Below, in pieces: positions 55,580 to 64,000 of a DNA stretch of 64,000 bases (its first letter is position 1; every line of letters starts with the position of its first letter). This DNA is from Cladocopium goreaui (lineage: Eukaryota; Sar; Dinophyceae; Suessiales; Symbiodiniaceae). The notes below the pieces were generated by a model. The model was not told the DNA's origin and did not search any database. It saw only the letters and a list, made by a program, of their open reading frames with translations. A program made the position numbers and the translations under genes. The stretch is from the NCBI GenBank assembly GCA_947184155.2, contig CAMXCT020006582.1, positions 263,001 to 327,000 on the forward strand, in the 5' to 3' direction.

Positions 55580-58500
55580 GTAGCCAGCCGCATTGCAAAA
55601 CACTGGGATTCATGGAACCATATAACGAAGGAAGGATACAGGTATGTGGTTTTGATCATCAAAAACGGGCAATATCCGATGTAGACTATAGATAATATCT
55701 ATCTATATATATATATATTTAATGAAATATACATATATATATATACCATTATGTATAGAAGTGGGTTATACCGTATGTCATAGCTGGGACGAGGATTCGG
55801 CCAGGACATACTTCACGTCTTTGAAGAACACGGGCCTCCCTCTGAAGAGGCGACTCCGACTCGCGCGTTTTCTTGTTGCCAACACTGGTCACATTTCACG
55901 AAGGAAATCATGGAACAGACATGTAATTATAGAACATAGAATAGGAAGTATTAATATGGAATATATTTGAATATATATATCTGGGTAAATCTCACTGGAA
56001 TCATGGTTAGTAAGGGAAATCATCCCCAAATGGCCAAATCATCCCAGGTTAGTGAATTATTATAATTTACCCAGAGATATATATATATATATAGAAAGTA
56101 AATAGATATCATTGGAAACGGCCTCCTCTTCCCGTTTCCTCATTTCCATGTTATGGTGAGACCAGAGCTTCGTCACGACGGAATTCAACGATGGACCAAC
56201 AGAGATTCGTGACCGTGACCTACATCTGGCGGTGCAACCATCAAAAGCGGGGTGGTAAACTGGTAAACTCAACACTGAACCTACCCTCTGGTGAACTAAC
56301 ATTTTGCTATGGAAAGATCCACCATTTTTAATGGGAAAATCCACTATTTCGACTGGGCCATTTTCAATTGCTATGTTAGTTCACCAGAGGGTACCATTTG
56401 GGATGGTTTATACATGTTTATACCACCCATAATATGGTCATGGTAGCCAAACCATTTTTGGCCGTCGATTCTCGTCTTTCAGAAATGCTGGCGACAATTT
56501 GATGCTGGAACTGGTTCCACCATAATTCAGCATAATTTCAAAGTTGAAAAATATAATGTCACACATAATTATATATATAGAGATAATTCATAATCAATAT
56601 TTGTATATATATAATATGATATGCATATGTATATATATATATATGATATGCATATATATATATATGATCTGACGGCTTCTCTTTGGTGGTTAAACCTCCG
56701 TTTAATGGCTTTACAACTTCCAAACAAGTGTCATTTGGGTTACAGGAACCCGAAGTTCCAGCCTGCAGGTGGCTTACGTCTTCAACGGAGACATTGTAGG
56801 CACGGGGGATGTTGCCATGTTGTTTTTTTTGATATAGGTATACCAGCTGTATCATGCTATACCTGATTGCTGCTTTCAAGGCTTTTTTTGGAGTCCCTTT
56901 CAGGTCAATATCAGATCATTTCTCCATGTTTTTTTTGGGAGAAGCCTACCCGCTGAACGGCTATCTAAAACCTTTGATGATTGGATTCCCCAAAGACTAC
57001 GGGCCATCAAGTCCTGAACATGTTCCTTCAAATTCTTATTAGTTCCCATAGGATCCATGTATGCTATATATGGTAACATGGATCCCATCAATATACCCCT
57101 TTATGTTAGCATATATACCAGCACCATGGATCCGTCATGGGGTTTGTTCCATGTGAGATTTTTGAGATGCTGGGATCTCCGGGATCTCCCTAGACAGTCT
57201 TGTTTCTGCTAGAGCCACTGGAGCCAGGTGCAAAAACCAATGAATGGATGGGCATCCCCATAATGGATCACGTATCCTTTTAGGTCCTTTTAGGCTAGTG
57301 TACATATATACATGTATCTTCCAAAGGGCCTGAATTTCAGCCTGACCTCAAATATCAGCCTGCGGCGGAAACTGAAAACTCAGGCGGAAAGTGATTTTAT
57401 CCATATTTTGAGGTATTCTGATAAGATCCTGGTGGACGATCCAGGTGAAAAGAAATGCTCTGTGGATGATGTTCGCTGTTTTTTTATGCTGGTGTTTATT
57501 TTTATTTTTTTTTCGGGCGGAAACACCCACGAAACGGACGAAAACAGCCACGAAACAGGCGAAAACACCCGAAATGAGATTTTCATGTAAAACAGTAAAC
57601 TTCTTTAACACTGTTATCAACAATATATCAACAATATATAGTGTGAGCGGGCATCTTAACCAAACATCATCAAAATCACTAAAAACACAATCGGGCAGAA
57701 AAAACCACCCCAAGCGGAAAAAAACCATTCGGGCTAAAATTTCAGCCTGAACAGCTTCGGGCTGAAAAAGCGGCCTGCGGAAGGCCTAGGTATATATATA
57801 TAATGTATAACCCCACTCTATAATCATCAAGCAACGGCAGTCTTTTTGAGACTGCTTAGCTGACCCATGGTTTCAGCAGGCAAGTCTCACACGCTGCTTC
57901 TTCGAAGTGATGGTCGTGCTGTCGCTTGTGGATTGAATCATTTTGGAGAATGCAATATCCCAGCTCTGGATGAGGGAATCTCCTACATCCAGGTCGATGC
58001 AGGAAATGGTCATAGCGTGCTTCTTCGAAGCGACGGCCATGTCGTGGCTTGTGGAAGGAATGAGTTTGGACAGTGCGACATTCCACGGCATGGGAGTGGA
58101 GCAAGCTGCCATTGTCAGGTTTCTGCAGGCGGCTGCCATACTGTGCTTCTCCGAAGTGATGGCCAAGCGGAATCTTGCGGAAGTAATTCTCATGGTCAAT
58201 GCATTCTTCCAGATTTACCTCAGGGGATGTGCTATACCCATGTTGCTGCAGGGGGATTTCATGCGGTGCTTCTTCGGAGTGATGGCAGTGCTGTAGCTTC
58301 TGGGTGGAACGTCCATGGACAATGCGACATACCTCGCATCGCCGAGGGAGTGTCGTACATTCAGGTTTCATCTGGGGAATTTCATACGGTGTTTCTGTTA
58401 AGTGATGGCACTGCCGTGGCTTGTGGACATAATATCTATGGTCAATGCAGTATTCCACCGTTGGATGAAGGCCATTTTTACACCCAGGTATCTGCAGGTG

Positions 58501-61500
58501 GTTTTCACACAGTGCTTCTTCGGAGCGATGGTCACGCCGTTGCTTGTGGGAGCAATTCCAATGGAGAATGCAACATTCCATGCTTAGCTGATGGAATGTC
58601 ATACATCCAGGTGTCCGCCGGTGGCTTTCATACGGTGCTTCTCCAAAGTGATGGTCGTGCCGTTGGTTTTGGAATGAAGAACTTTGGTCAGTGCCAGATT
58701 CCATCTCTGAAGTCGTGGCTGGAGCTTCTAAGTATGGCACCCTCCGGCCGCCGCTACATCTGCGATCATGGACCATCAGGCAAAGACAACGTGTTCCAAC
58801 TGGATTTGGTTGCTGAAGATGATGTAGCGCTGCTGACATGCTGGAATTTGGCTGGGCATGAGGTCTTGCGCTTAAGGACACATTGCTCTGACCTGGCTGT
58901 GGATATTCACAACCGCATTGCACTTGAGCTGAACGCAAGCCGCCAAAGGGTTCAAGTGGTTTTGCACGATGGACAGTTATTCGCATCAGTCTGCAGAGCC
59001 AATCCGTCGGCCAGAATTGTGGATTTGTGTAGAACTTCTGAAATGTCCAGTACTGGGCATTTATCCAAGAACCTGAATCTAGAGCTGTTGAACTGTCGGA
59101 GACCGTCCAGTTGGGAGTGATCCAACATGATCGAGGATGTGCACAACCCATCGACGGGTTTTATGTCGTATATATGTCATATATATGTCGTATATAAGTT
59201 CTAAGGCAGTTTTAACCTATGCAATTGTACATAAGTCAGACTCTGGGTTGAAAGCCCACGATTCCCTGGGTTCCTATTATAATCATTTTAAGCGGCTTGT
59301 CTCAACATCCTTGAACAAATTGGCAATCTGAATGTGGAACATGACAAATTATGTCAATTATATGATTATGTTTAAATTATATGTATATATATGATTATAT
59401 ATGTATATTAAATATGATCTTCCAAATTATGTCATCATTTAAATGACAAATCACTGGACATCACCGGGGGGGAACCGGGGGAACCGTCTGAAGAAAACGC
59501 CAGTCCGACTGGGTCAAAATCTGAGGACCTCAACTCAAGCCACGTGTCTCGCTGATTTGAGGACCTCAACTCAACTATTAGTATATACAATACTCCCAAT
59601 AATTAGTTGAGTTGAGGTCCTCAAATAGTATCACTAATATATCACTAATATATGTATATATATATATCACTAATATATCAACAATAATTCGTATATTAGT
59701 GATATATAGCATATATATATATATCAATAGTACAACTGAATATATTATAGTATATTAATTTACTAGTATATATAGTATATATCAATCTAGTATGCAGCTG
59801 ATTTTTACACTTGCTTTACAAAACAGTTAGTGGTGTGCAGAATTTTGACCCAGACTTGTGTTTGAAGCAAAGTTTGAAGGCAATCACCGGATCACCAACG
59901 CGTGAAAAAATCAGAGAGTGCGTGTGAGTTGTGTGGCCAGTACTGTATTCAACAAACAGGGTGCGATCCATGATACATTCTTTTGTTTTCAAGACCAATG
60001 CAAATCCATACAGTTTGCGCTTTTGTGATATTAAAGACCGGTTGATGAAGTTTATGATTCTGATAAGTTTGATTTGTGATATATAAATCGATACATACAT
60101 TTTCTTTTTGTGATGTTAAGTCTGAAACACGTTGACTCCAGCTTTGTTCTTGATTTCCGTTGTGATTTTCCATCATTTTCGCACGAATTGAGGACTTATC
60201 CTCCACTAATCTTTGGCAGTTTGCTGTGGAAAGTGCCGTATGTGTGGTTCGGTGATTTACCTATTATTGAAAGGTGATGTTCCCTAGCAAAATGTTAAAT
60301 TACCAAAGGGTAATCAATTTGTTGGCTATCTCATGAAATATCCCAGTGTATCCCCATGATATCCCCATACCGGGACCATAGCTATGTTAGTGTTCCAATT
60401 GTTCAAACCAAGTTAGTACCTCTTAATCATCAACTTCCCTATTATTTGATGATTATTTGATGCTAAAAAAACGATGAAAAAAACCCATGGAATTTTTGAT
60501 GGTTCCAATGGTCCCGCAGATCGCGGCCGCTATGCCGTGGAGATTTGGCTCTTAGTCATCGCTTTCAAGCGCCTGGGCGTAGAGTGGAGATCGGGGGAGA
60601 GAACTCAGCGGCAGATTTCAGCGGTTTTTGGCCATGAAAAATGGTGTTTTTTGGCCCGGAAAAACCTGAGGATTTAACATAGCGAACTGGAAAATGGCCC
60701 ATGATAGATAAGATGATTTATGATGATTTGCCTATAGCGAATTGCGATAAAAACCATAGCTACATTAAATACGCAGAGGGCATGAAATTGGGAATCAAAG
60801 AAGCAAACGTGGAGATATCAAGCAACAGAACCGGGTAGATCAAGCATGGTCCCCCAGGACACATCTACGCCCAGAGCAGGTTTCAGATCCTCAAGAATGG
60901 CTGGTGCGAATTCGGTCCTTCTATTTTTATGTTTCTTTTGCCGCCTCCTGTCCTTCTTACTTCTGCTGCTTCTGCTGCTTCTTCTGCTTCTTCTGCTTCT
61001 TCTTCTTCTTCTTCTTGTCTCTGTACTTCTTTTCCTTCTTCTTCTCCCAGCACATTCTGATCATCACTGTTGTGCATTGAAGATTTATGACTAGCACCTT
61101 CCGATTTGGCGCCACTGAAACCCGGAAGGAGCAGGCTGGAAGGTCTGGCTAGTTTTGCTTCAGAAAAAGGTCGGTTTTAAATACCAATAACAACCCCCAA
61201 TCTTCCATATCTTCCATATCTTCCATATCTTCCATACACCTTTGGGACAGGTAACCAAGCGAATTCTAGGGATTTTGGAGTACATCTGACAGATATCTGG
61301 ATGTGTTGAAACTGGAACCATCGATGCCGTAACTTCCCTGCACCGAGGTTGTCGCATCCGCAGAGTGCCTGGGGACCCAGAAGCTGGTGAAGGAAATGGG
61401 GGTCAACATCATGTGTTCCAAAAAAAACATGTCCCAGTGATAGCGACATAACATGGGTATTCACATCTATTATACCCGGCCTGGTAAACTAAGAGTTTGC

Positions 61501-63470
61501 GAAGTGGAAAATGACCATATTTAATAGGCAGAGAATCTACAAATGGGCCATTTGCGCTATGTTAGTTTACCAGAGGGGCAACTCATTTGTCATAGGTTGA
61601 GGCCCCAATATGGATATGGTTCGTCATGTTTTTACGGTGCTTTGAGGTGCTGTTTAGGTAGGTCCTTGATCAGCCAAAAGTGGATCATCCCCTACATCCA
61701 CCATCAATCTGGCTGAATGGGATTAATCATTTTGGAGTGGATTAAAATTGGAATATCTCCCACATGTCAAGACAAATGTCCAAGTGAGATTGGCCAGCTT
61801 TGCCTGAAAATGAGGTACATTAGCATCTCGTCTCCAGTTTTTTGGAGTCTGTTCCCTGCATCAATACTGACTTGGACCAGCCACCAGATTTCTCCCGGCA
61901 ACTTCCATCGCCTGGCCCTTCGTCTTAGGTCTTTGTGCTTCGCGGAAACCATGAGAACGATCAGATGATTTCCAGGTGGGATATCCCGGGATGAAAGTGG
62001 CACATGAACCCAACTTGCTGTTGGACTTCCCCCCAGTTTTGGGATGAAAATTCTTCCGCATGTGGGTTTGTTATGGTTTGTTGTTGGAATTGGGTGCCCC
62101 AAATCCAATGATTGAATATGATTGAATCATCATTTGTCTCATTGATGGCCAATGAGAGCCATAAATCTGGCGAATTACCCCTTTTATTTTTACATATGGT
62201 TTTGTCTGAAAGAATGGCTACCCCATTCCATCCACTGGTTCATCATTCCAGCATATGACCGTGTTAGGGGTACATCATGGTATATCCAGTTTGAAGACAC
62301 AGCCACATGGAAGTTGTCCAAAATGGGGGATCCCCAGTCATCACCATTGGTTTCAATACAATGGTCATCTCTGACGACTGGATGATTTTGGGATATTTTG
62401 GGGTACCCTCTGGTAAACGTTTACATAACGAACTGGAAAGATCCACCATGCTATTTTTCTGGGAAAATCCACGAACTAATTGAACTCATCACCATTTTCA
62501 ATAACCAGAGGGTTTTTTCACACATGACAAAACGGACACCTCCCAGTCGCTTCGATTTTTGGGACCCGCTTTGATGGTCAGCTATGGATGGCCTCGGATC
62601 CGTCGGATCCGTCGGATCCGTCGGATCCGCGACAGGCCTTGGAAGATGGGCGGTGGATTTTCAGAGGACGGCTGAAGTTGTGAGCGCAATAAAAACGACC
62701 TGAATTAGTCATCCATTCATAGGGTTCAATGTATGGAGGTCAAAAAAAACCATGGTACCCCCAGTTACTGTATATCCTTCATTCTAACATGATTTTCCAT
62801 TGTAAACCATCCAGCTATTGGGGTACCCCCACCGGATTGGAAATATCCATATAACAACCCCCAAAAAGATGCCGAAGAGTTTCTTTTTGCCATCAAAAAT
62901 GTTGATTGAAGCAACAACAACTAGGGATTCAAGCAGCAAAAAACTGTGATTCAACCCATACTTGCCAGGGTCAAAGCGTTCTGAATGTTTTCCAGAAGTG
63001 GATGGTCAGGAACACCAAGAAAGACAGGATTTATATCATAGTTTAACCATATATTATATGATATTATATACCCATGATACCCATTGACCCATTGACAGGA
63101 TTCGTTAGTTATATTAGTTTAACAATACCATTATCATCCATGATCTACTGTACATATTATATACATATTATATACATATTTATACATATTATATATACCG
63201 TATACCCATTATTTATACATATTGTATACCCATGATGTTTGGATTCCCAATCTGGGCTACACCATGCCGTCCATGTTGGTCCAGGAGTGCCTCGGGAAGT
63301 ACAACCATTCCTTGTTGGCCGCCTTCCAGCGCATGCCGCTTGACACCATGTTCGGTCCAAAACACAGGGAGGCCCTGGGGTAGGCCCTGGGATGTTGCTG
63401 GGAATTTCTGGGATTTCAGGTTCAAACTCCTCCCACTCTTCGCTGTCATCGAGAAAGAGATCTTTGTAGT
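55530..63470 (+). CDS. PPP-family Ser/Thr phosphatase, micro-exon gene (partial)
   Basis: A metal-dependent protein Ser/Thr phosphatase of the PP1/PP2A/PP5/PPEF superfamily. Seven exons were found: 55530-55579, 55805-55849, 56769-56799, 60520-60578, 61929-61975, 63285-63334 and 63420-63470. They spell VVVGDLHGQLQ (metal site 1), DILHVFEEHGPPSEE, YVFNGDIVDRGRYAVEIWLL (metal site 2 across a phase-1 junction), VFVLRGNHEND (metal site 3 and catalytic His), ECLGKYNHSLLAAFQRM and LPLFAVIEKEIFVV. The Asp/His/Asn ligands of all three motifs are present. Between GNHE and ECLGKY one short exon of 1+3n nt, expected to encode a YGF-like piece, was not found. The gene runs off the right edge before the HGG motif. 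Donors are GC in four of seven exons. Upstream it may include candidate exons at 47.7-54.5 kb and the ankyrin exons. Confidence 0.8.
55805..55849 (+). CDS. Phosphatase exon: DILHVFEEHGPPSEE
   Basis: 45 nt, phase 0 to 0. Acceptor CCAG|G, donor GAG|GC. Matches the helix that follows GDxHGQ in PPP enzymes (Asp-Leu-Leu...Phe...Gly-x-Pro). Confidence 0.82.
55980..56075. repeat. Inverted-repeat element, family IV (copy 2)
   Basis: CTGGGTAAATCTCACTGGAA at the left end; TTATTATAATTTACCCAG at the right end. Opposite orientation to the copy at 9-127. Confidence 0.75.
56282..56393. repeat. Inverted-repeat element, family I
   Basis: TACCCTCTGGTGAACTAACA at the left end pairs perfectly with TGTTAGTTCACCAGAGGGTA at the right end, including the G/C change, which argues for pairing maintained or copied as a unit. 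Confidence 0.9.
56769..56799 (+). CDS. Phosphatase exon: YVFNGDIV (31 nt)
   Basis: The smallest exon. GCAG|G acceptor, GTAG|GC donor. The last base plus the next exon's AT makes the Asp of GDIVDRG. Confidence 0.8.
57046..57141. repeat. Inverted-repeat element, family V
   Basis: CCCATAGGATCCATGTATGC at the left end, CCATGGATCCGTCATGGG at the right end. Nearly the same as 28027-28120. Confidence 0.8.
57867..59120 (+). CDS. RCC1-like beta-propeller protein, intronless
   Basis: A 417-codon intronless frame. The start is fixed by an in-frame TGA two codons before the ATG. Seven repeats of about 50 residues each carry a VSAGGFHTVLLRSDG-like strand and an AVACGxNxxGQCxIP strand (residues 1 to about 275). 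This is the pattern of the RCC1 / BLIP-II propeller superfamily, which serves in protein binding and sometimes guanine-nucleotide exchange. The last ~110 residues are different: LLTCWNLAGHEVLRL followed by IALELNASRQRVQVVLHDGQ suggests a ubiquitin-like beta-grasp fold (inference). The gene sits on the same strand inside the 3.7-kb intron between phosphatase exons 3 and 4. Lack of introns, next to genes cut into 50-nt exons, suggests a retroposed copy. I found no poly(A) tract or spliced-leader relic to prove it. Confidence 0.85.
   Translation: MVSAGKSHTLLLRSDGRAVACGLNHFGECNIPALDEGISYIQVDAGNGHSVLLRSDGHVVACGRNEFGQCDIPRHGSGASCHCQVSAGGCHTVLLRSDGQAESCGSNSHGQCILPDLPQGMCYTHVAAGGFHAVLLRSDGSAVASGWNVHGQCDIPRIAEGVSYIQVSSGEFHTVFLLSDGTAVACGHNIYGQCSIPPLDEGHFYTQVSAGGFHTVLLRSDGHAVACGSNSNGECNIPCLADGMSYIQVSAGGFHTVLLQSDGRAVGFGMKNFGQCQIPSLKSWLELLSMAPSGRRYICDHGPSGKDNVFQLDLVAEDDVALLTCWNLAGHEVLRLRTHCSDLAVDIHNRIALELNASRQRVQVVLHDGQLFASVCRANPSARIVDLCRTSEMSSTGHLSKNLNLELLNCRRPSSWE
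59555..59626. repeat. Inverted repeat ATTTGAGGACCTCAACTCAA
   Basis: Left arm ATTTGAGGACCTCAACTCAA, right arm TTGAGTTGAGGTCCTCAAAT: a perfect 20-bp pair at the ends, with a further GAGGACCTCAACTCAA at 59523. Confidence 0.9.
59640..60519. other. Intron DNA without a gene
   Basis: AT-rich simple sequence to 59790, then open minus frames of under 95 codons without domains (59816-60206), and a partial family I element at 60250-60312. Confidence 0.45.
60520..60578 (+). CDS. Phosphatase exon: DRG motif
   Basis: 59 nt giving (D)RGRYAVEIWLLVIAFKRLG. Acceptor GCAG|A (not G), donor GT. Phase 1 to 0. Confidence 0.85.
61479..61580. repeat. Inverted-repeat element, family I
   Basis: GCCTGGTAAACTAAGAGTTT at the left end against CTATGTTAGTTTACCAGAGG at the right end. 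Confidence 0.7.
61929..61975 (+). CDS. Phosphatase exon: RGNHE motif
   Basis: 47 nt, VFVLRGNHENDQMIS. Acceptor TTAG|G, donor CCAG|GT, phase 0 to 2. Carries the catalytic His and the metal-binding Asn. Confidence 0.85.
62404..62515. repeat. Inverted-repeat element, family I
   Basis: TACCCTCTGGTAAACGTTTA at the left end against AATAACCAGAGGGT at the right end; diverged. Confidence 0.65.
62595..62630. repeat. 9-bp tandem repeat (GGATCCGTC)x4
   Basis: Four perfect units, each with a GGATCC palindrome, in the intron after the GNHE exon. Confidence 0.95.
63285..63334 (+). CDS. Phosphatase exon: ECLGKYNHSLLAAFQR
   Basis: 50 nt, acceptor CCAG|G, donor GC, phase 0 to 2. Matches the helix after GNHE in PPP enzymes (Glu-Cys-x-x-Lys-Tyr). 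Confidence 0.82.
63420..63470 (+). CDS. Phosphatase exon: LPLFAVIEKEIFVV
   Basis: 51 nt, TTCAG|G acceptor, GC donor, phase 2 to 2. Matches the strand pair 'Leu-Pro-Leu-x-Ala-x-Ile...Ile-Phe-x-Val' that leads to the HGG motif, which is beyond the window or unrecognised. Confidence 0.83.
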
Positions 63471-64000
63471 GCGGGAGTCCTCAGAGCGCCACCGCGGCGT
63501 CCCGAGTCGTGTTCCGAGTTAGGGGTAGTGGATTGCAAGAAGCAAGATGGAGAACTACAAACAGGCCATTTCAAAAATTTGAGGAAATTCATCTTTTAGG
63601 GGTTGTTCCGCGAGAGTCTTCAGGTAGGCCCACTTGGTGAAATGACTTGGTATAGCGCCCATTTCAGGTTTCTCCGGTAGTGAGCATGGACTTGCCTGAA
63701 ATCCAAGAGACGTTTTACAGTATAAGTTAGAATGACCTGGCCTTTGCTCTAGGCTTCAATCTCTAGATCTAAGCCTCCGATTCCAGTCAGCACAGCCACG
63801 GCATTCCAGACCATTCCGGACGCCAAGGCATGGAGGGCTCTTCAGGAACCCCTCCGTGAATTTAGAGATGCTGCGAGAGTTACCCAAGGCCAGCGGCAAT
63901 CCATGGGGGATCCAGACCAATCAACCGGGCTGCCATGTCTCACGATGTCATGGATCTTTCACCTACCCAAAATTTTGAGACAGGGGATGACAGGGGTAAA
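63471..64000. other. Intron DNA at right edge
   Basis: No exon beginning with the expected His-Gly-Gly was found. A plus-strand stretch at 63770-63930 is open and protein-like (TAFQTIPDAKAWRALQEPLR) and could belong to this or another gene. Confidence 0.3.

Noticed and set aside
57780-57866. Relic dinoflagellate spliced leader upstream of the RCC1-like gene
   Set aside because: No stretch there matches the conserved leader.
57856-59151. 431-codon minus-strand frame
   Set aside because: Mirror of the RCC1-like gene; His/Cys/Arg-rich composition typical of an antisense shadow.
62192-62206. TATGGTTTT (YGF) as the missing phosphatase exon
   Set aside because: No AG acceptor precedes it.
62579-62595. 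CTATGGATGGCCT as the missing phosphatase exon (YGW)
   Set aside because: Phase and CAG acceptor fit, but no GT, GC or GA donor follows at the required place.

Overview
The window reads as nuclear DNA of a dinoflagellate, most likely a Symbiodiniaceae-type alga. That is an inference from gene architecture, not from a marker gene. The reasons are short exons in long, repeat-filled introns, splice donors that are GC as often as GT, acceptors almost always followed by G (AG|G), one ankyrin repeat per exon, and many short inverted-repeat elements. I see no bacterial-style operon, rRNA, tRNA or CRISPR array.

Layout. (1) 1-2.6 kb: exons of a minus-strand gene of unknown identity among small inverted-repeat elements. 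(2) 2.66-10.70 kb: a nearly complete Penelope-like retroelement on the minus strand. Apparently perfect 257-bp direct repeats (pseudo-LTRs) flank it. In transcription order it encodes a proline/arginine-rich protein with an unassigned C-terminal domain, a second accessory protein, a GIY-YIG endonuclease with a CxC linker, and a reverse transcriptase. The second and third frames are separated only by a UGA-CUAG stop context. The endonuclease and RT frames are offset by +1. (3) 11.57-13.0 kb: a plus-strand ATP-grasp-like gene in at least three exons with GC donors. (4) 13-25.5 kb: mostly gene-poor, with a tandemly duplicated acidic coding-like segment at 23.0-23.6 kb. (5) 25.58-36.77 kb: thirteen plus-strand exons of an ankyrin-repeat gene. 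(6) 36.8-55.5 kb: introns, several candidate exons, three adjacent tandem-repeat arrays (43.4-46.9 kb) and a 0.94-kb ATAC-type array (52.7-53.65 kb). (7) 55.5 kb to the right edge: micro-exons of 31-59 nt encoding a PPP-family Ser/Thr phosphatase with the GDxHG, GDxVDRG and GNHE motifs. An intronless RCC1-like gene (57.87-59.12 kb) lies inside one of its introns on the same strand.

The ankyrin and phosphatase exons share strand, splice-site style and intronic repeat families. They may form one gene of more than 38 kb that continues past the right edge. All exon joins were made by eye from reading frame, phase and splice dinucleotides, with no transcript evidence.
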